Shown here one piece after another: positions 35,301 to 47,188 of a stretch of 64,000 nt of DNA. Under the pieces are notes generated by a model. That model searched no databases. It saw only the letters and a list, made by a program, of their open reading frames with translations, and was not told the DNA's origin. Location of the stretch: the NCBI GenBank assembly GCA_003049485.1, contig PYST01000170.1, positions 1 through 64,000 of the forward strand, read 5' to 3'. Source of the stretch: Ophioceras dolichostomum. Its lineage: Eukaryota > Ascomycota > Sordariomycetes > Magnaporthales > Ophioceraceae. The position numbers and the translations under genes are program-made. Position 1 is the stretch's first letter; the number at the start of each line of letters is the position of its first letter.

Positions 35301-35905
35301 AGCTGAAGCAGACAGAAGAAGTCGCAGCCGCGAACGTCGAGAATAACATCAACGGCCCAACCGCAGCCACCACCGCTATTGCTCCCACTCCTTCTCCCAC
35401 CACCGTTCCTTCTCCCGTCACAGCCGACATCAAAGACGAGAACGACGGCAACGACGGCGTTGTTGTTGACGTCAACAACAATCAGTTCGTCGACCACCTC
35501 GGCAACATGGCCAACCTAGGCGGCTTTAACAACCTCAACAATATCGGTGGTGGCGACTTCAGCGGCAATATTGGCGGTGACTTCCACATCGGCGGCACTG
35601 CCGGCACTGGCGCTGGCGCTGCCGACTTCAACTTGTACGAGAGCCTGATTGCGGACTACAATGCGGAGGTCGTCGGCCACGAGGGCCATGGCGAGGGCCA
35701 GGGCCAGACCGAGACAGGCGAGGTCGAGGCCGGCGGCGAGGTCGTCGGCGACGACGACAACGGCAACCACAAGGAGGAGTCGCACGACAACATCACGGCG
35801 GTGGGGGGAGCAGCTACGGGAGACAACAACACCAACCTCAGCGGAGACGGACTCGTCGGAGAGTTCTTTGATATTGAGGAGTATGAGAATAATAACGGCT
35901 GCTAG
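32369..35905 (+). CDS. Glutamine-rich putative transcriptional regulator
   Basis: Two exons: 32369-32473 and 32774-35905, 1078 aa. The second exon alone is open from the internal ATG at 32870. However, the 32 codons before that ATG (TERTHEENQERAYIAASRRA and onward, ending EARVQSAK) are plainly coding. They join in phase 0, via a CACAG acceptor and a GTATGA donor, to a 35-codon first exon (MPRRYPDLPDNMSSHDPP). The 300-nt intron has a GCTAAC branch site. The N-terminal 120 residues are basic, helical and of ordinary complexity (RRTGKKFKISEEIV, EEMYEEEDDLPREYRLL), a block I recall as conserved in Pezizomycotina hypothetical proteins. The rest is low complexity: poly-Gln from CAG/CAA repeats, His runs, an alanine run and Asn-rich stretches, ending acidic. 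A role in transcription is inferred from composition only. Confidence 0.78.
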
Positions 35906-38484
35906 ATACCTAGAGAGGAATCTAGGTAGACTGGGCTGGAAGGGACTTGACTGGACTGGACTGGACTGGACTGGTTGGTTGCTGCCCGCTTCTGGTCTAG
36001 CCTGGCCTAGTCTAGTCTCGCCTGGTCTCGTCTACCTGGGCTGGCTGGCTGTACTCTCTTTGGTGTTGGTGGTATTGTATGGTTGAGAGGGAGACCTTGC
36101 TCGATGGGGGCAACGCAGGGCGGAATTTCCCTCTCATTCTTGCCTTTTTTGTTTTTGACCAAGACCTTTTTTTGTGTCTTTGGTTTCATCAGTTTGTTTT
36201 GCTATTTTGTATGCTTTTTTTTCCTTTTTTGGCTTGCTGTTGTGCATTGATACCCCCTCCAGTACATATCTCCAACGGATGATTTATTTCTCGCTCTTTC
36301 GTTCGCCTTTCCTTCAGTTCTTTTCTTTGCTACTACTACTGCTTTTATTACCGCGAGGCGTTATCGGCTAAGGGAGGTTTTGCTTGCTTCTGCGGAAGAG
36401 AAAACACGGAGCTACGGTATACACACGAGGTACAGAGCTCTTTGTGGCAGTCAACTGCCGTTGTGTTCGGTTTGTTTTCGGTTTGTTTTCGTCTGCTTTT
36501 CTTCTCTGCTTTTCGTCTGGTGTATGCGTGTTTGCTTTATTCCCTTACACAGCATGCGTTTTTGATGAAGTGGTACTCTCGGCTTTTGTATGCCTTGTCA
36601 TGTTTTTGCAATAGCTCAGCTGTTCAGTTTGCTTTTGGGAGCCATCAGGTCGGAAGGGAAGGGGGCGGCCTTGATGGGATTCCTTTTCGTTGTTTTTGCT
36701 TTGTTGTTACCTTGTTGCAGCCGTAATCAAACAAGAAAGAGGATGGAAATGGGAGTGGAAAGGAAAAAATTCGGAAAAGAAGTCGACAAAAAAAGAAAAA
36801 CGTGGTGTGAGAGAGAGCACGCGAGCACGCACCCAAGAGCGGCATCTGCAAGCAAGCGCAAGAGCGACATCAGCAGAGCGACATCAGCAAGCGCATGAAC
36901 GACATTAGCATGCATTGGCATCCAAATCAACCGGCTCCCGAGGCTACATTATCATCGACGGGAGGAGTCTGCGGAAACCACCACTGGCCGGATTCACGGG
37001 GACGAGGGGACGAGGAGGCGAGGAGACGAGTGAGAATGATGAGAGATAATGATAAAAAATGAGAAGTGAATGAGACGAGAGTATGATGTGAGGGTGTTGT
37101 TATCAGACAACCCCGAGAGCATCACCACATTCATGTGAACGAGGGGATGAAGAGGAGCCTTTTTCGAGAGAAGACCTGACAGACCGCTCAGGGGCAAGGG
37201 GGAGATGGGGGTCTCTTTTTTTTTCTCTTCTTTTCTCTCTTGAGCGCGTTTGCGGAAGGGAACGGAACGCAATACAGCGACGGGTCATCTCTTTTTCTAT
37301 TGCTGCTTGCTGCTGTGCAGCAAAAGGAGAGGGAGGATGGCAAAAGGGGGGAGAAGAAGAGAAGAAGAAGATAACGATACTTTATGAGATACCCAGCAAC
37401 GACCAAGGCGTCATGGCGCAAATACGGGCAACAAAAGGCGGCTGGAGTTAGAGTTTTGTTCTTTTTTTATATTTCTTTTCTTCCTTTTGGGCTGCAGGGA
37501 AACAGGGAAACACAACACAAGGAGACATACAGGGACAGGGACATGGATTAACGGAACGGGACGGTGCACGGCAGTTCTGGAGTATTGACATGCAGAATAC
37601 CTAACCTGTATTCAGCAAACCTTTTTGTCTTCAGGGGAATGGGTTAAAGTGGCGTTTCCTGCTCTTTTTGTATTATTATTTGGGATACTTTTTCTTCTTT
37701 TTTTTCGAGTTGTCTACTTGCTTGAGAAACCTCCCTCCCTGTCTTCCCTTTCACTCGGCTGGCTGATCAGCCCCAAACAACAAAACCCAAGGTCCGAGAT
37801 CGCGGACAGCCTTGAGGGTGAGTGAAGATGGGAGATAGGAGGAGGTAGTATCGCTTGGCAGGCCTGGTTGTTTTTCAGCTGCACTAGAGCAGTTTGGTCG
37901 AGTTCTCTCTCCCCTCTCTTTCTCTTGCACCCTTCGCGGTGTGCAGAGAGAGAGCATGGAACATGACAGATAGATCGACAACGCCCACACGCCTCCTTGC
38001 GGCCGATGGGAACAACCAACACAACAATATTAATAAATTTATTATCCATACCTTGTGTCACTTGAGAGAACAAGTAAAGTGCTAAGTCAGAGAAGGTCGT
38101 GATCGATTGGTGGGAAATACCGGGTCGTCCATGGCGGAGGTCGAACGGAAACCTCGGAGCGGATAGGGGAGGGTTTCGACGTCGGCGAAGCCCCATCTAA
38201 CTGATTTATCCCACCTCCTGGATCCGGACAGGATAGGAAGTGCCTAGTCATCAAACCCACCCTCCCTGCCACGCTGCAACAGTAATAACGATCAGCGTGC
38301 CTCCAAACACTGCGAAGCCAGCCACGTAGAGCCCGATGATGGATGGAATCACGGAGGAACAAAGCTGATCAAAGATTAGATAGATAGCAACGTTCGAAGG
38401 CATGAATTATCTCGCATTTCTTCGATCAACCGGATATTTAACGACATGACACGCCAGGCCAGGCAGTCAGCCTGTCACCCGCAT
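35906..38484. other. Gene-free spacer with short tandem repeats
   Basis: 3' flank of the Q-rich gene followed by spacer. GACTG units repeat five times at about 35947-35973, followed by a CCTGG/TCTAG-rich stretch. The plus strand is T-rich between 36140 and 36360. Imperfect units of the type AGAGCGACATCAGC repeat at about 36835-36910. No gene supported. Confidence 0.5.
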
Positions 38485-41163
38485 TCACTCAGCAGCAACA
38501 GCCGCCACCCTACCAGCCCGTTTCCGTTCCTTCTTCTCCTCCTTCTTTCTCCTCTTCCTCTCAGCACCCTCCTCATTTTTCCCTTCCTCGACGACTCCAC
38601 CACCACCCCCTACAACCGTCACTGCTACCTTAGGATTTCCCTTCTTCTCCTCCGCACCACCAACAAACGACTGACTCCTGCCGACAGTCGTGCTCTTAAA
38701 CTCCCTCCCCTTCTTCTCTCTTACGACCGGCGTTCTCGCAAACCTACCCCCCTCCTCCAAAGGCGGCTCCATCTCCTTCGCCCATCGAACCCACTCCCCC
38801 CGTCTATTAACCCACAAATCCCCCCTCCAAGCCCTCCACACCTTCCGTCCCGTCCACGACTCCCTCAGCTCGTCCTCATGCGACGCCAACGCGGCCGCGA
38901 CGGACTGCTTCGTGAAGAAAGGCAACAGTACTTTCGAAGAACCTCCAGATCCAGAAAGAGAGAAAGATGGGACCGACGCGACATCGCATAGGAACCTGTA
39001 CCCACCACTCTCGGAGTGCGCGAGCTCCATGGCGTGGGGGAGGACCAGAGTGGAAACGAGGCGCTTGTGGAAGAAGTTCGTCCAGGGAGGGGAGCGGAGG
39101 GACGCAGAGAGAAACCGGGCCGTCGCTAAGGACGAGGTCGCGAGGCGGAGGAGGGTCGGGATTGGGAGCGAGAGGAGGGAGTTTTGCATCGTTTGGGAGG
39201 GCAGGCCTGGGATGAGGATCAGGGTCGTGGCTAGCTTGGCGCCGTTGCGGATGAGGTCCTCTTTCTTCTTGGGCGGATCGGCGAGCGCGTCTTGGTGGTT
39301 CTTGTGGTTGTTCTTGGCACCCACAGTAAAGTCCTTTTTGTCTTTTTTGTCCTGCTTGTCCGTTTTGTCCTTATTCTTCTTCTTGTCTCTCGCTCGTGAT
39401 TTGCCTTCTCCCTCCCCGTCGTCATCGCCGCCACCAGCGTTTTCATCGCTGTTCTGCTTCCCACCACCATCACCCTCATCTTCATCACTCAAATAGCACA
39501 ACCCCCTCACCAAAGCACCCTCCTCAGCGGGGTAGCAGCTCCTCACGGCCCTGAACAGCCTCTCCAGCGACTCCGTTGCGCCACGAGCTTCGCACCGCTC
39601 GAACAGCGTGACGAGCACGTTGAACCGCCCCTTGGCGACGAGCGCCTCGACGCGGGGGATGGCGGCCTTCTCCACGGCGTCCACGAGGTCCTCCCTGCTG
39701 AGGCGGACTAGGGCCCGCATGACGGAGTAGGTGGCCGTCTCGTTCCTGAGGAGGTGCTCCAGTCGCGGCTTGATCACGTGCGCGTACAGCGCCTTGAAGA
39801 TCTTGCCGGGGCAGTTGATGATAAGCGTCTCGAGCAGGCGCGAGGCGATGGGGTCGTAGAGGGACGAGTTGACGAAGATGGCGGCTTCGGACTTGTCGTC
39901 AGCCAGCGAGGCGGGGGCGCCGGGGAGGAGTTTCTCGAGGAGGGACGTCTGTTCTTCTTGCTGTTGCTGTTGTTGCTCCTCGTCGCCGCCCTCTTCCGCG
40001 CCGCCCTCTCCCGCGCCGCCCTCTCCCGCGCCGCCCTCTCCCGCGCCGCCCTTACCCTTCTTGTTCTTCTTCTTCCGCTCCTTCGACTTGGTGTTGAGGG
40101 AGATGTCCAGCTCGAGGAGAAGCTGCAGGATCGGGTTGCCGGTTGGGTGCTTGACCATGACGCCGAGCGTGGTCGAGTCGATGGTCGACATGGTGTCGGC
40201 GAGGATCTTTTGGACGGCAAGGCCGAAAGACACCGGGACAGGCCTCATCTTCGGAATGGGCTCCTCCCCTTCCGCCGGCGCCGGCTGACTAGCAGCAGCA
40301 CCGCCTGGCAAAGTGATGTGTTCCTTCTTTTTGCTCGACAGGAGAGATTTTGTAGAAAGCTGGTCCAGCGGGCGGCCCGACAGAATCGTCAGAAGGACAC
40401 GCAGTGTGTGTGACCCGAAGACGTCCGTGAGCAGAGAAGAAAGTTGTTCCTCGAGCTCGTCCAGGACCAGGAGAAACAAGTCTTCCATGGGCTGCTGGGG
40501 AGGCTGTTGGGCTTCGGCGTCCTTCCCTTGCTCTACGGCCTCCGCGCCATCCCCACCGCCCTCCTTCTCCTCGCTCTCTCCGTGCGCATTAGGCTCTATA
40601 GGGCCAAGCACCTTGCCGCTCAGCTCTTCCGTGACGACAGACGCAGACTGAAGGAAGAGCTGCTCGCAGCAGTGGCTCCCGAAACGGTGGGTGACGAGGG
40701 TGAGGAAGTGGTCGGCGAAGGCTTCGAAGAGGTTTTTCTTCTGCGCGGTCGTGGAGAGGAGGATCAGGCGCTCCATCAGCCGCGAGCACGACTGGCTGCT
40801 GGCGAGCTTCAGCTCTTTGCCCTTGGCCTCCTTCCAGACGTTCTGCAGGAAGACGCTGCGGTCTTCGGGGGTCGGGAAGTCGTTCAGCTCCAGGAGCTCG
40901 TCGGCGCGCCTGAAGTATTCTTGCTCCTCTTCTTCCAGCATGCCGAAGAACTCGCGCGGCGTGTCATGCTGCCGGTGCTGGTGGCGATGGAGATCCAAAG
41001 TGTCGTCGTCGAATGGAACGTAGTCGCCGTCGAGAAGTTGCTGCTGAATGGCTGCTTCGACCTCTCTGCCGGCTTCGTAAGCCCCTTCCGCGCCTTCTTG
41101 AGCCTCCCTCCTTCGCTTTCTTCCACCATGGCCACGATGGCCTTCCCTCTTTCTCTTCGGCAT
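38485..41163 (-). CDS. NOP9: Nucleolar pumilio-repeat protein NOP9
   Basis: Single open frame of 892 aa starting at MPKRKREGHRGHGGRKRRRE. NOP9 binds pre-18S rRNA in the nucleolus and is needed for 40S maturation. It is built from about eleven pumilio-like repeats. Repeat signatures are visible along the protein: SCSRLMERLILLS, HRFGSHCCEQLFLQ, DVFGSHTLRVLLTILSG, HPTGNPILQLLLELD, SSLYDPIASRLLETLI, RNETATYSVMRALVRLS and HSESGGYRFLCDVAS. The N-terminal basic block is a likely nucleolar signal. A further upstream in-frame extension exists but the ATG at 41163 is the natural start. Two low-complexity insertions interrupt the repeats: a GAGEG-type run coded at about 39984-40055, and a long Lys/Asp-rich linker (RARDKKKNKDKTDKQDKKD). 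The C-terminus is basic. Length is somewhat above the usual 650-800 because of these insertions. Confidence 0.9.
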   Translation of the reverse strand: MPKRKREGHRGHGGRKRRREAQEGAEGAYEAGREVEAAIQQQLLDGDYVPFDDDTLDLHRHQHRQHDTPREFFGMLEEEEQEYFRRADELLELNDFPTPEDRSVFLQNVWKEAKGKELKLASSQSCSRLMERLILLSTTAQKKNLFEAFADHFLTLVTHRFGSHCCEQLFLQSASVVTEELSGKVLGPIEPNAHGESEEKEGGGDGAEAVEQGKDAEAQQPPQQPMEDLFLLVLDELEEQLSSLLTDVFGSHTLRVLLTILSGRPLDQLSTKSLLSSKKKEHITLPGGAAASQPAPAEGEEPIPKMRPVPVSFGLAVQKILADTMSTIDSTTLGVMVKHPTGNPILQLLLELDISLNTKSKERKKKNKKGKGGAGEGGAGEGGAGEGGAEEGGDEEQQQQQQEEQTSLLEKLLPGAPASLADDKSEAAIFVNSSLYDPIASRLLETLIINCPGKIFKALYAHVIKPRLEHLLRNETATYSVMRALVRLSREDLVDAVEKAAIPRVEALVAKGRFNVLVTLFERCEARGATESLERLFRAVRSCYPAEEGALVRGLCYLSDEDEGDGGGKQNSDENAGGGDDDGEGEGKSRARDKKKNKDKTDKQDKKDKKDFTVGAKNNHKNHQDALADPPKKKEDLIRNGAKLATTLILIPGLPSQTMQNSLLSLPIPTLLRLATSSLATARFLSASLRSPPWTNFFHKRLVSTLVLPHAMELAHSESGGYRFLCDVASVPSFSLSGSGGSSKVLLPFFTKQSVAAALASHEDELRESWTGRKVWRAWRGDLWVNRRGEWVRWAKEMEPPLEEGGRFARTPVVREKKGREFKSTTVGRSQSFVGGAEEKKGNPKVAVTVVGGGGGVVEEGKNEEGAERKRRKKEEKKERKRAGRVAAVAAE

Positions 41164-41599
41164 CTTTATTTCTTTCTCTCTTTTTCTTCCACCCCAATGG
41201 CTGGCTGTATTTCCTCCTTGGGATCGGCGGCAAATTGGAAAGCCACGACAGCTTGAGAAATGGCGGGGAGAACACCTGAAAAATCCTGCCAAGAGAAAAA
41301 AAAATTGGAATCTTATCTTATCGCGCTATGATCAAGATCTTATCAGCACCAATTTGCATGAGCTACTCGTCCACGGCCAGGATATCACCAAGCCAAGGGT
41401 TTCCAGATTGCTCGAGAGAGGATTTATCTTGTATTCTAGCTCTATAGAGCCACACAAGGCTTCTAATACTGCTCCAGGTCATTTCTATCTGCAGCTGTAA
41501 CCCCGGTCTATGCCATGTCGCTCTACCCTGAACTACTCTCACCTACTATCATATTGACGCATGCCTGGCACATGCCTCTTGGCTAGTACTGGCGAGTAC
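41164..41599. other. Short spacer between NOP9 and decarboxylase genes
   Basis: Both flanking genes are on the minus strand, so this 436 bp holds the 3' end of the decarboxylase transcript and the promoter of NOP9. No gene supported. No clear TATA element. Confidence 0.5.
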
Positions 41600-43650
41600 C
41601 TACTGTACCACCTCTTTCCCCGCCTCCTCCAAAGCCTTGACCAACCCCTCAACAGTTGTCCTCAACGTCTGCAGGTTGACCACCACGCGGAAGAAGTGGC
41701 CATCATCGCCCGGCGCATAGTCGATCATGAATCCCCTCCGGATCAGCTTCGCGACCATCTGGCTCGTGCGCCTGGTGTTCTCCTTCACCCCGACGGCCTT
41801 CACAGCATCCAAGCCGCCTGACCACCCGCCTCCGCTGTTGTTTGGGACGTAGTAGAAGCACACCTGCAAACAAGGCGGCGGGTTCGCGGACAGCAGCACG
41901 AAGTCCCCGTGCGCGTCTATCAGGCCCGCAAGGTGAGCCACCACGCCGAACGCGCCGTCGATCTGCCTCTCGAAGCCGGCCGGCCCGTGGTAGATCCAAG
42001 AGAGCGCGAGCTTGAGGCTGTCGCCGCGGCGGCCGCACTGCATGGTCAGGTCGGCGAGGTCCCACACTTCGTTCCATTCTTCTTCCTCTTCTTTATCCTT
42101 CTCATCGTCGTTTGCGTCCCTGTCCCTGTGAAACAGGTACCCCGCGCGAAGCGTGTTCGCCTCGTGGAACACGCGCATGTCCCTCCCCAGCAGGAAGCTG
42201 CACGTGACGGGCACGTTCATCATCTTGTGCGGGTTCACCGTCAGCGAGTCGGCGAGGTGCGCGCCCGCGAGCTTGTGGCGCTGCGCCCGCGAGAAGACGA
42301 CGGACCCGCCCCAGCTCGCGTCGACGTGCATCCAGAGCCCGTGCCGTCTGCAGATCTCGCCGATCTCCTCGAACGGGTCGAATGAACCGAACACGGTCGT
42401 GCCCGCCGTGGCGTTGACGTAGAGGGGCGTCCTCCCTGCGGCTTTGGCCCTCTCAATCTGCTCCGAGAGCGACGAGGGGATCATGCGCCCCGAGGCGGCG
42501 TCGACGGCGACGGGCCACACGGCGCCGGACCCCATGCCGCAGGCCTGCGCGGCCTTCTCGACGGAGTAGTGCCCGTGCGCCGAGGTGAAGAGCGCGAACC
42601 GGTGGCTGCCGTTGCCGTCCGCCTTGGTGGACGGGAAGAGGTGGTTGCGCGCGATGACGATCGACGTCATGTTTGACGCGCTGCCGCCCATCATTGTGGC
42701 GCCTCCGGCGCGGGGGCCGGTGAAGCCGAAGAGCCGCGCGAGGTTGCGCGCTGTGGTCTTCTCGATGACGGTGAGCGCCGGGGAGACTTGGTATACGTGA
42801 ACCTGTGATGTTAGGTTTTCGAGATTATATGTTTCGTGCGGTTAGCTCGCCGCTGGCCAAATGTTGCTCGCGGTAGCTTGCTTAACTTGAACCCCCTCCC
42901 CCTTTATCAATTCCCATGTTCTCCCGGGCTCAACTTGCATTCGTGTTCAAGACGGATAGAAGCAACTCTGAAACTACTCCAACCTGGGCGATAGATGATA
43001 ATCACCGGTTAGCTTCAAGCCGCATATTTTGGGAAACCCAAGGATCGGATCTGGGTCTGGGTCGGGGGGATTTTCTCGGCGCTCACAGCATTAGTGCTGC
43101 CGTACAGCTTGTCGAGGAACCCCTGGTCCCACGTGTTAACGCTGTACCTGAGGATCTGCTGGATGGTCTCCAGCAGTCCCTCCTGGCCGAGGCCATCGCG
43201 CTCCGGCAGGGAGAAAGCCAGGCGGGCCACTAGATCAAGAGGCTCGCGGGACTCGACAAGGGAGTTTTGCACCGAGGCCGCGACGGATGTGCCGCCGTCG
43301 GTCTTGGACGGGGCGGCCTCGTCAGCGGTTCGGATGAACGGTATGATCAGCGACTTGACCGTGTCGATGAGCTTTTAAACAGAAGAGAGAGACGCTATTG
43401 TCAGCTGATCTCTCTGTTCTGTGTTCTTCTGTGTGCATGTGGGACGATCTACTCGTCCCCCTTCCCCCTTGCGGCGACAGGTTGCTATTCCAAGCTAGGT
43501 AGGTAGCTGTCATCGCCTTGCATGTGATATGGTGTGGCCGAGCACAGAGGACGAGCATCGGTGTTTAAACGTCTTTGCAGGGTCATAACGTACATCTCCT
43601 ACCTCCTCGGCCCGGCGGAGGCTTGTGGGGGTCGGGGCGTGCCCGTTCAT
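41600..43650 (-). CDS. Group II PLP-dependent decarboxylase (glutamate/cysteine-sulfinate decarboxylase-like)
   Basis: Four exons on the minus strand: 43650-43603, 43371-43087, 42983-42939 and 42802-41600, 526 aa. All joins are phase 0. The reading MNGHAPTPTSLRRAEE joins LIDTVKSLIIPFIRTADE, DKLYGSTNA joins VGVVSELLLSVLNTN, which joins VHVYQVSPALTVIEKTTAR, exactly as expected for the family. The PLP site is SLTVNPHKMM with the Schiff-base lysine at about residue 319. SAHGHYSVEKAA supplies the histidine that stacks on the cofactor (about 202), and HVDASWGGSV the aspartate that contacts the pyridine nitrogen (about 287). MMGGSASNMTS is the phosphate-binding turn. The family decarboxylates acidic or aromatic amino acids; the exact substrate is not settled by what I can read. 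An acidic insertion (DANDDEKDKEEEEEW) sits in the C-terminal half. The third exon is only 45 nt and its donor is GCAAGT, a GC-AG intron. Confidence 0.88.
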
Positions 43651-46600
43651 CTTTGTTTGCCCAAGATCAAAGGGGCAACGAGAACGATCAAGTCAATGCC
43701 GATAAGTGCAGTCGCATACCCGAGCCTTCTACACCTGGCAGTAGGTAAAGGTGGTATACTAGGTATCTACCTATTTTTCTGATCTTGGCGATGTCGTGGT
43801 TCGAAACCTGAATTGCGAATTGCGGGAATAAATCCGAGGAAGCCGTAGAAGAAAAGATGTTCCGGAGTTCCCGCCATATTGTGACTCAGAAGTCAGCAAA
43901 TCGAAGAGTCAGGATTCAGACGCCGCCATCCGAAAAAATCGGCCTGCTTCTCTTCTAGTGACGAGGTTATCTCTTGCCTTTCCGCCCAGGCCGATCTAGC
44001 TTCTCGGCCGAGACGCTAGAATACAAGAAGGCGGCCGAGGTCCGTCCGGGATCTTTACGGTTCCGTCGGATGTCGGTTGTCAAGCCACCGAGCCCGGCAC
44101 AGTCCGCCTCGGTCAGGGCTGCCGAGATGCGGACCCTGATGACTTGTGACGACATTCTCGGGAGAATTTCTTTTTCTTTTTTTAAGAACCTTTCTCATCG
44201 GTTTCCTACACAGAGAGCGGCATTCTTAGTGAGGAATTCTCGGGATATGATACAGTGGTCTCCTCATCAGCACGAGAGAGTGAAGACGTGCTGCTTTCTT
44301 CCCTCAGCACACTCATCAATCGACCATTCGCCTTCGTTGCAGCCATTGGCATCTTCCCGAGCGAGAGAATACCAATACCTGCCTTTGCCGGCTTAGCGCT
44401 CACTTGCCGACTCCCTCCCACCATCAAACGAAAGGGTGTCGTCGTTCGGCATAAATTTTCTTTTCCGCTCCCTCCCCACCTCCTATAATCGGACCGCGAA
44501 ACCACGTGTGTGAAGGCTGATGGCGAATGGTGTGTTGGAGGTGTCTGAGCACTTGGCCCGACTTGTCAACTATTGCATGTTCTATAGGGTCCGTTCCTCA
44601 GTTGTTTCTATGGTGTTCTTTTATAGCTGTTATGAACCGGTGAAGCAGCGAGCCATGTTTCGACGAAGTTTGGATATGGTGTGTTGCCGTGAGCTTAGCT
44701 TGGTGGTGCAGACAGCACGACAGATAACCAATACTACTACGAGGCCTGCCCTGAAGCTAAGACTCGTGCGCTTCTGGCCTTGCATTTGTCCTGCAGTGGT
44801 AGTTTGCCGCGTGCGAAATGGGGTTATGTGAGGGGTCAAATATCCACGAAGGGCTTCTTGCAGAGGAGGTCGAGCTCGTTTCTGCTTGCGTTGGATAGGT
44901 AGGATTTACGTCGCGCTCACCCTCGTAGACATCACCAACCGCTCTCGCTAGTCCACATCTACCGCAGATCTAGAGCCAGGTGAAGAACATTTCTTAGATT
45001 CGATATGGAAGGGGAAGGTTACAATGTACTACATCGCCAAAGACAATTGGCGGCCGGCCGGGAGCCGACAGACACGTCGAGCGAAAAGGGTTTTCCTTGA
45101 CAAGGCATTGCATGCTTATGCGGTCCTGCATCCGTGTGCCATGGCATCGTCCTGCACGGCTTCGTCCGGCGCCCAGCAAGATGAAGCATGCGGGGTAGGC
45201 CAGGTCCTTACAGATAGGCAGCAAGCATGCCCTGAGGATGAGACGCTTAGTTGCTGGCCTTTCCCTGCATTTCATGATGGTATGGAAAAGAAAGGACTTC
45301 CTGAGGATAAGATGGCGTCCGAAACAACCGAGAGGAGTTTCTTGAAGTGCCGATCTTGCGTCCACTAGCGGCGTAGGAAATGAGGTCAGAACTGGAGATG
45401 GGACGGCGGCAAAGTCCTTTGCTGAGGTCAGTGACGTTGACGAGCGCGACGGCCGAATTTAGCTGCCAATATCGGCCAGCCGGTCGGTCGGAGCCAGTAG
45501 TACAAACCATTGAGTTGTGTTCCCCGAGTATCTTTCTCTTTTAGTACAAACCATTGAGTTGTGTTCCCCGAGTATCTTTCTCTTTTGACCTTGATCATCC
45601 GCTAGCACAAATGATCAAGCCCGGATCTGATATGTCTGAGCGTTTCGATTCGGCAGCTTCCAACCGCCCGCATGGCTCGCTCCGGTCGATCACAGTGGCA
45701 TCGCCCTGCAGGACCGTCGATCAGAAAGTTTGTTGGCAGACACGTGAAAACGGCTTCACACATTCAGACTCTCTCTGCGAAAATGTCTAGGACCTAAAAA
45801 ATATTAGTATCTCACCGAGGGTGTGTCGCGAATATTCAATTTGATGACGATGACACCTTAACAACTTGACGAGCACACCCTCTTCGTTCTCGTTGGTGGT
45901 GCCTTGGTCTTGCTGCTGCTCCTGTGGGTATGCTAAGGTAGGGGGCCTAATATCAAATCCATCAAGATTCGAAAATAGGGGCTGGAAAAGGAGGCGGGGT
46001 GACAAGAGCAGGGGTACATCACACATCTGCCTGCCTTTCCTCATCTTCCCGTTGTCGGCGTTCCGGGACGACTCTTTTCCTCGAAAAACGAAAAAAAAAA
46101 AAGATCGCTTCCTTTCCATGGAATAAGCAAAGCAACCGCCATCAGTAAAGCCATCGGTCTCTGCGAAAAACGAAAACGAGCAAGCATTAACCGGATCACG
46201 GAAAGGACTTTTCTTCTCAACGTTTGCTAGTTGTTTTATCAACGCCCGGACGCAATCAAGCAAAGTTGAACCCACTTTGCTGCAGGCCGAACCCGCTCAC
46301 GAACGCAAGCGGACGGACCCATTGGCCATTGGCTTCGTCGCGACGGACTGAGAGAAAAACGAAGCAAAGAGCTTCCAATTTCCATTCTTTACCTCCCTTC
46401 CTCGAGGGATCAGAAAGGAGCGTGCTGTACTTTTCGTTCATCCCACGTCTTCCTTTTCAGCTGCCTTCACGAGTTTTCTACTGCTTCTCTCTCTCTCTCT
46501 CTCCAATCCCGGGTCTTGCCGCGTGCTGCAACCCCGCCTTCCTCCCCTGGCCCGCCCTTCCCGTTGCCTGGCTTATCCAACTGCCGTTGATGCACGGCCA

Positions 46601-47188
46601 GAAGCCGACCACGGCGACCAGAAACTCGACTAGCTCCAGGCACAGACGAACTTGAACTCTTTTGGCCTGGCGCTCAAAAACCGGACAACCTCGAATTCGC
46701 CGGATTCAGCGTGGGAGTGCCACAGCGCGACGGGCATTGCGTCTCAAAATCTTCTTGCCAAGGTGTCGCCCTCCTACATCCTGCGTCGGCCCGGCTAGGG
46801 AAAACACCAACTCCCAACACCGAGCTACACAGCTACGACGCGTGTCGCGGAAGCAAGCGTAGCAGCCGCTGCTGCTGCCGACTACATCCCAGAGGTGTTG
46901 GTTCCATCCCTCCTCCCTTCAGTCACTCTTTAGCTCGATCAACCGCCCCGCGGCCTCGAGGGTCTCTTTCCACACGACGAAACCGGCCGACCAAACAGAT
47001 AAAGTCCTTCCTACCCTACGCATATCTACCCAGACGGACGAAGGGCTGCGCAGGGAAGAAACCTCCCCGAAGGCGCAGAACCAGGAGGTTCTCGAACCTA
47101 GGAGAAACAGAGAAAGAGACCTTCTCAATAGAAGAAGAAACAACCACAATAACAAACAAACAAACAAACAAAACAAAACAAAACAACA
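43651..47188. other. Gene-free spacer with 44-bp tandem duplication
   Basis: Divergent promoter region between the decarboxylase (-) and the Ras-type gene (+). No supported gene. An exact tandem duplication of 44 bp occupies 45498-45541 and 45542-45585. The last 250 bp before the Ras-type ATG are A- and C-rich (repeats of AACAAACA), typical of a fungal 5' leader. Confidence 0.5.

Noticed and set aside
45787..46275. 162-codon minus-strand frame upstream of the Ras-type gene
   Set aside because: Includes translated homopolymer (FFFFF) and low-complexity segments, with no domain.
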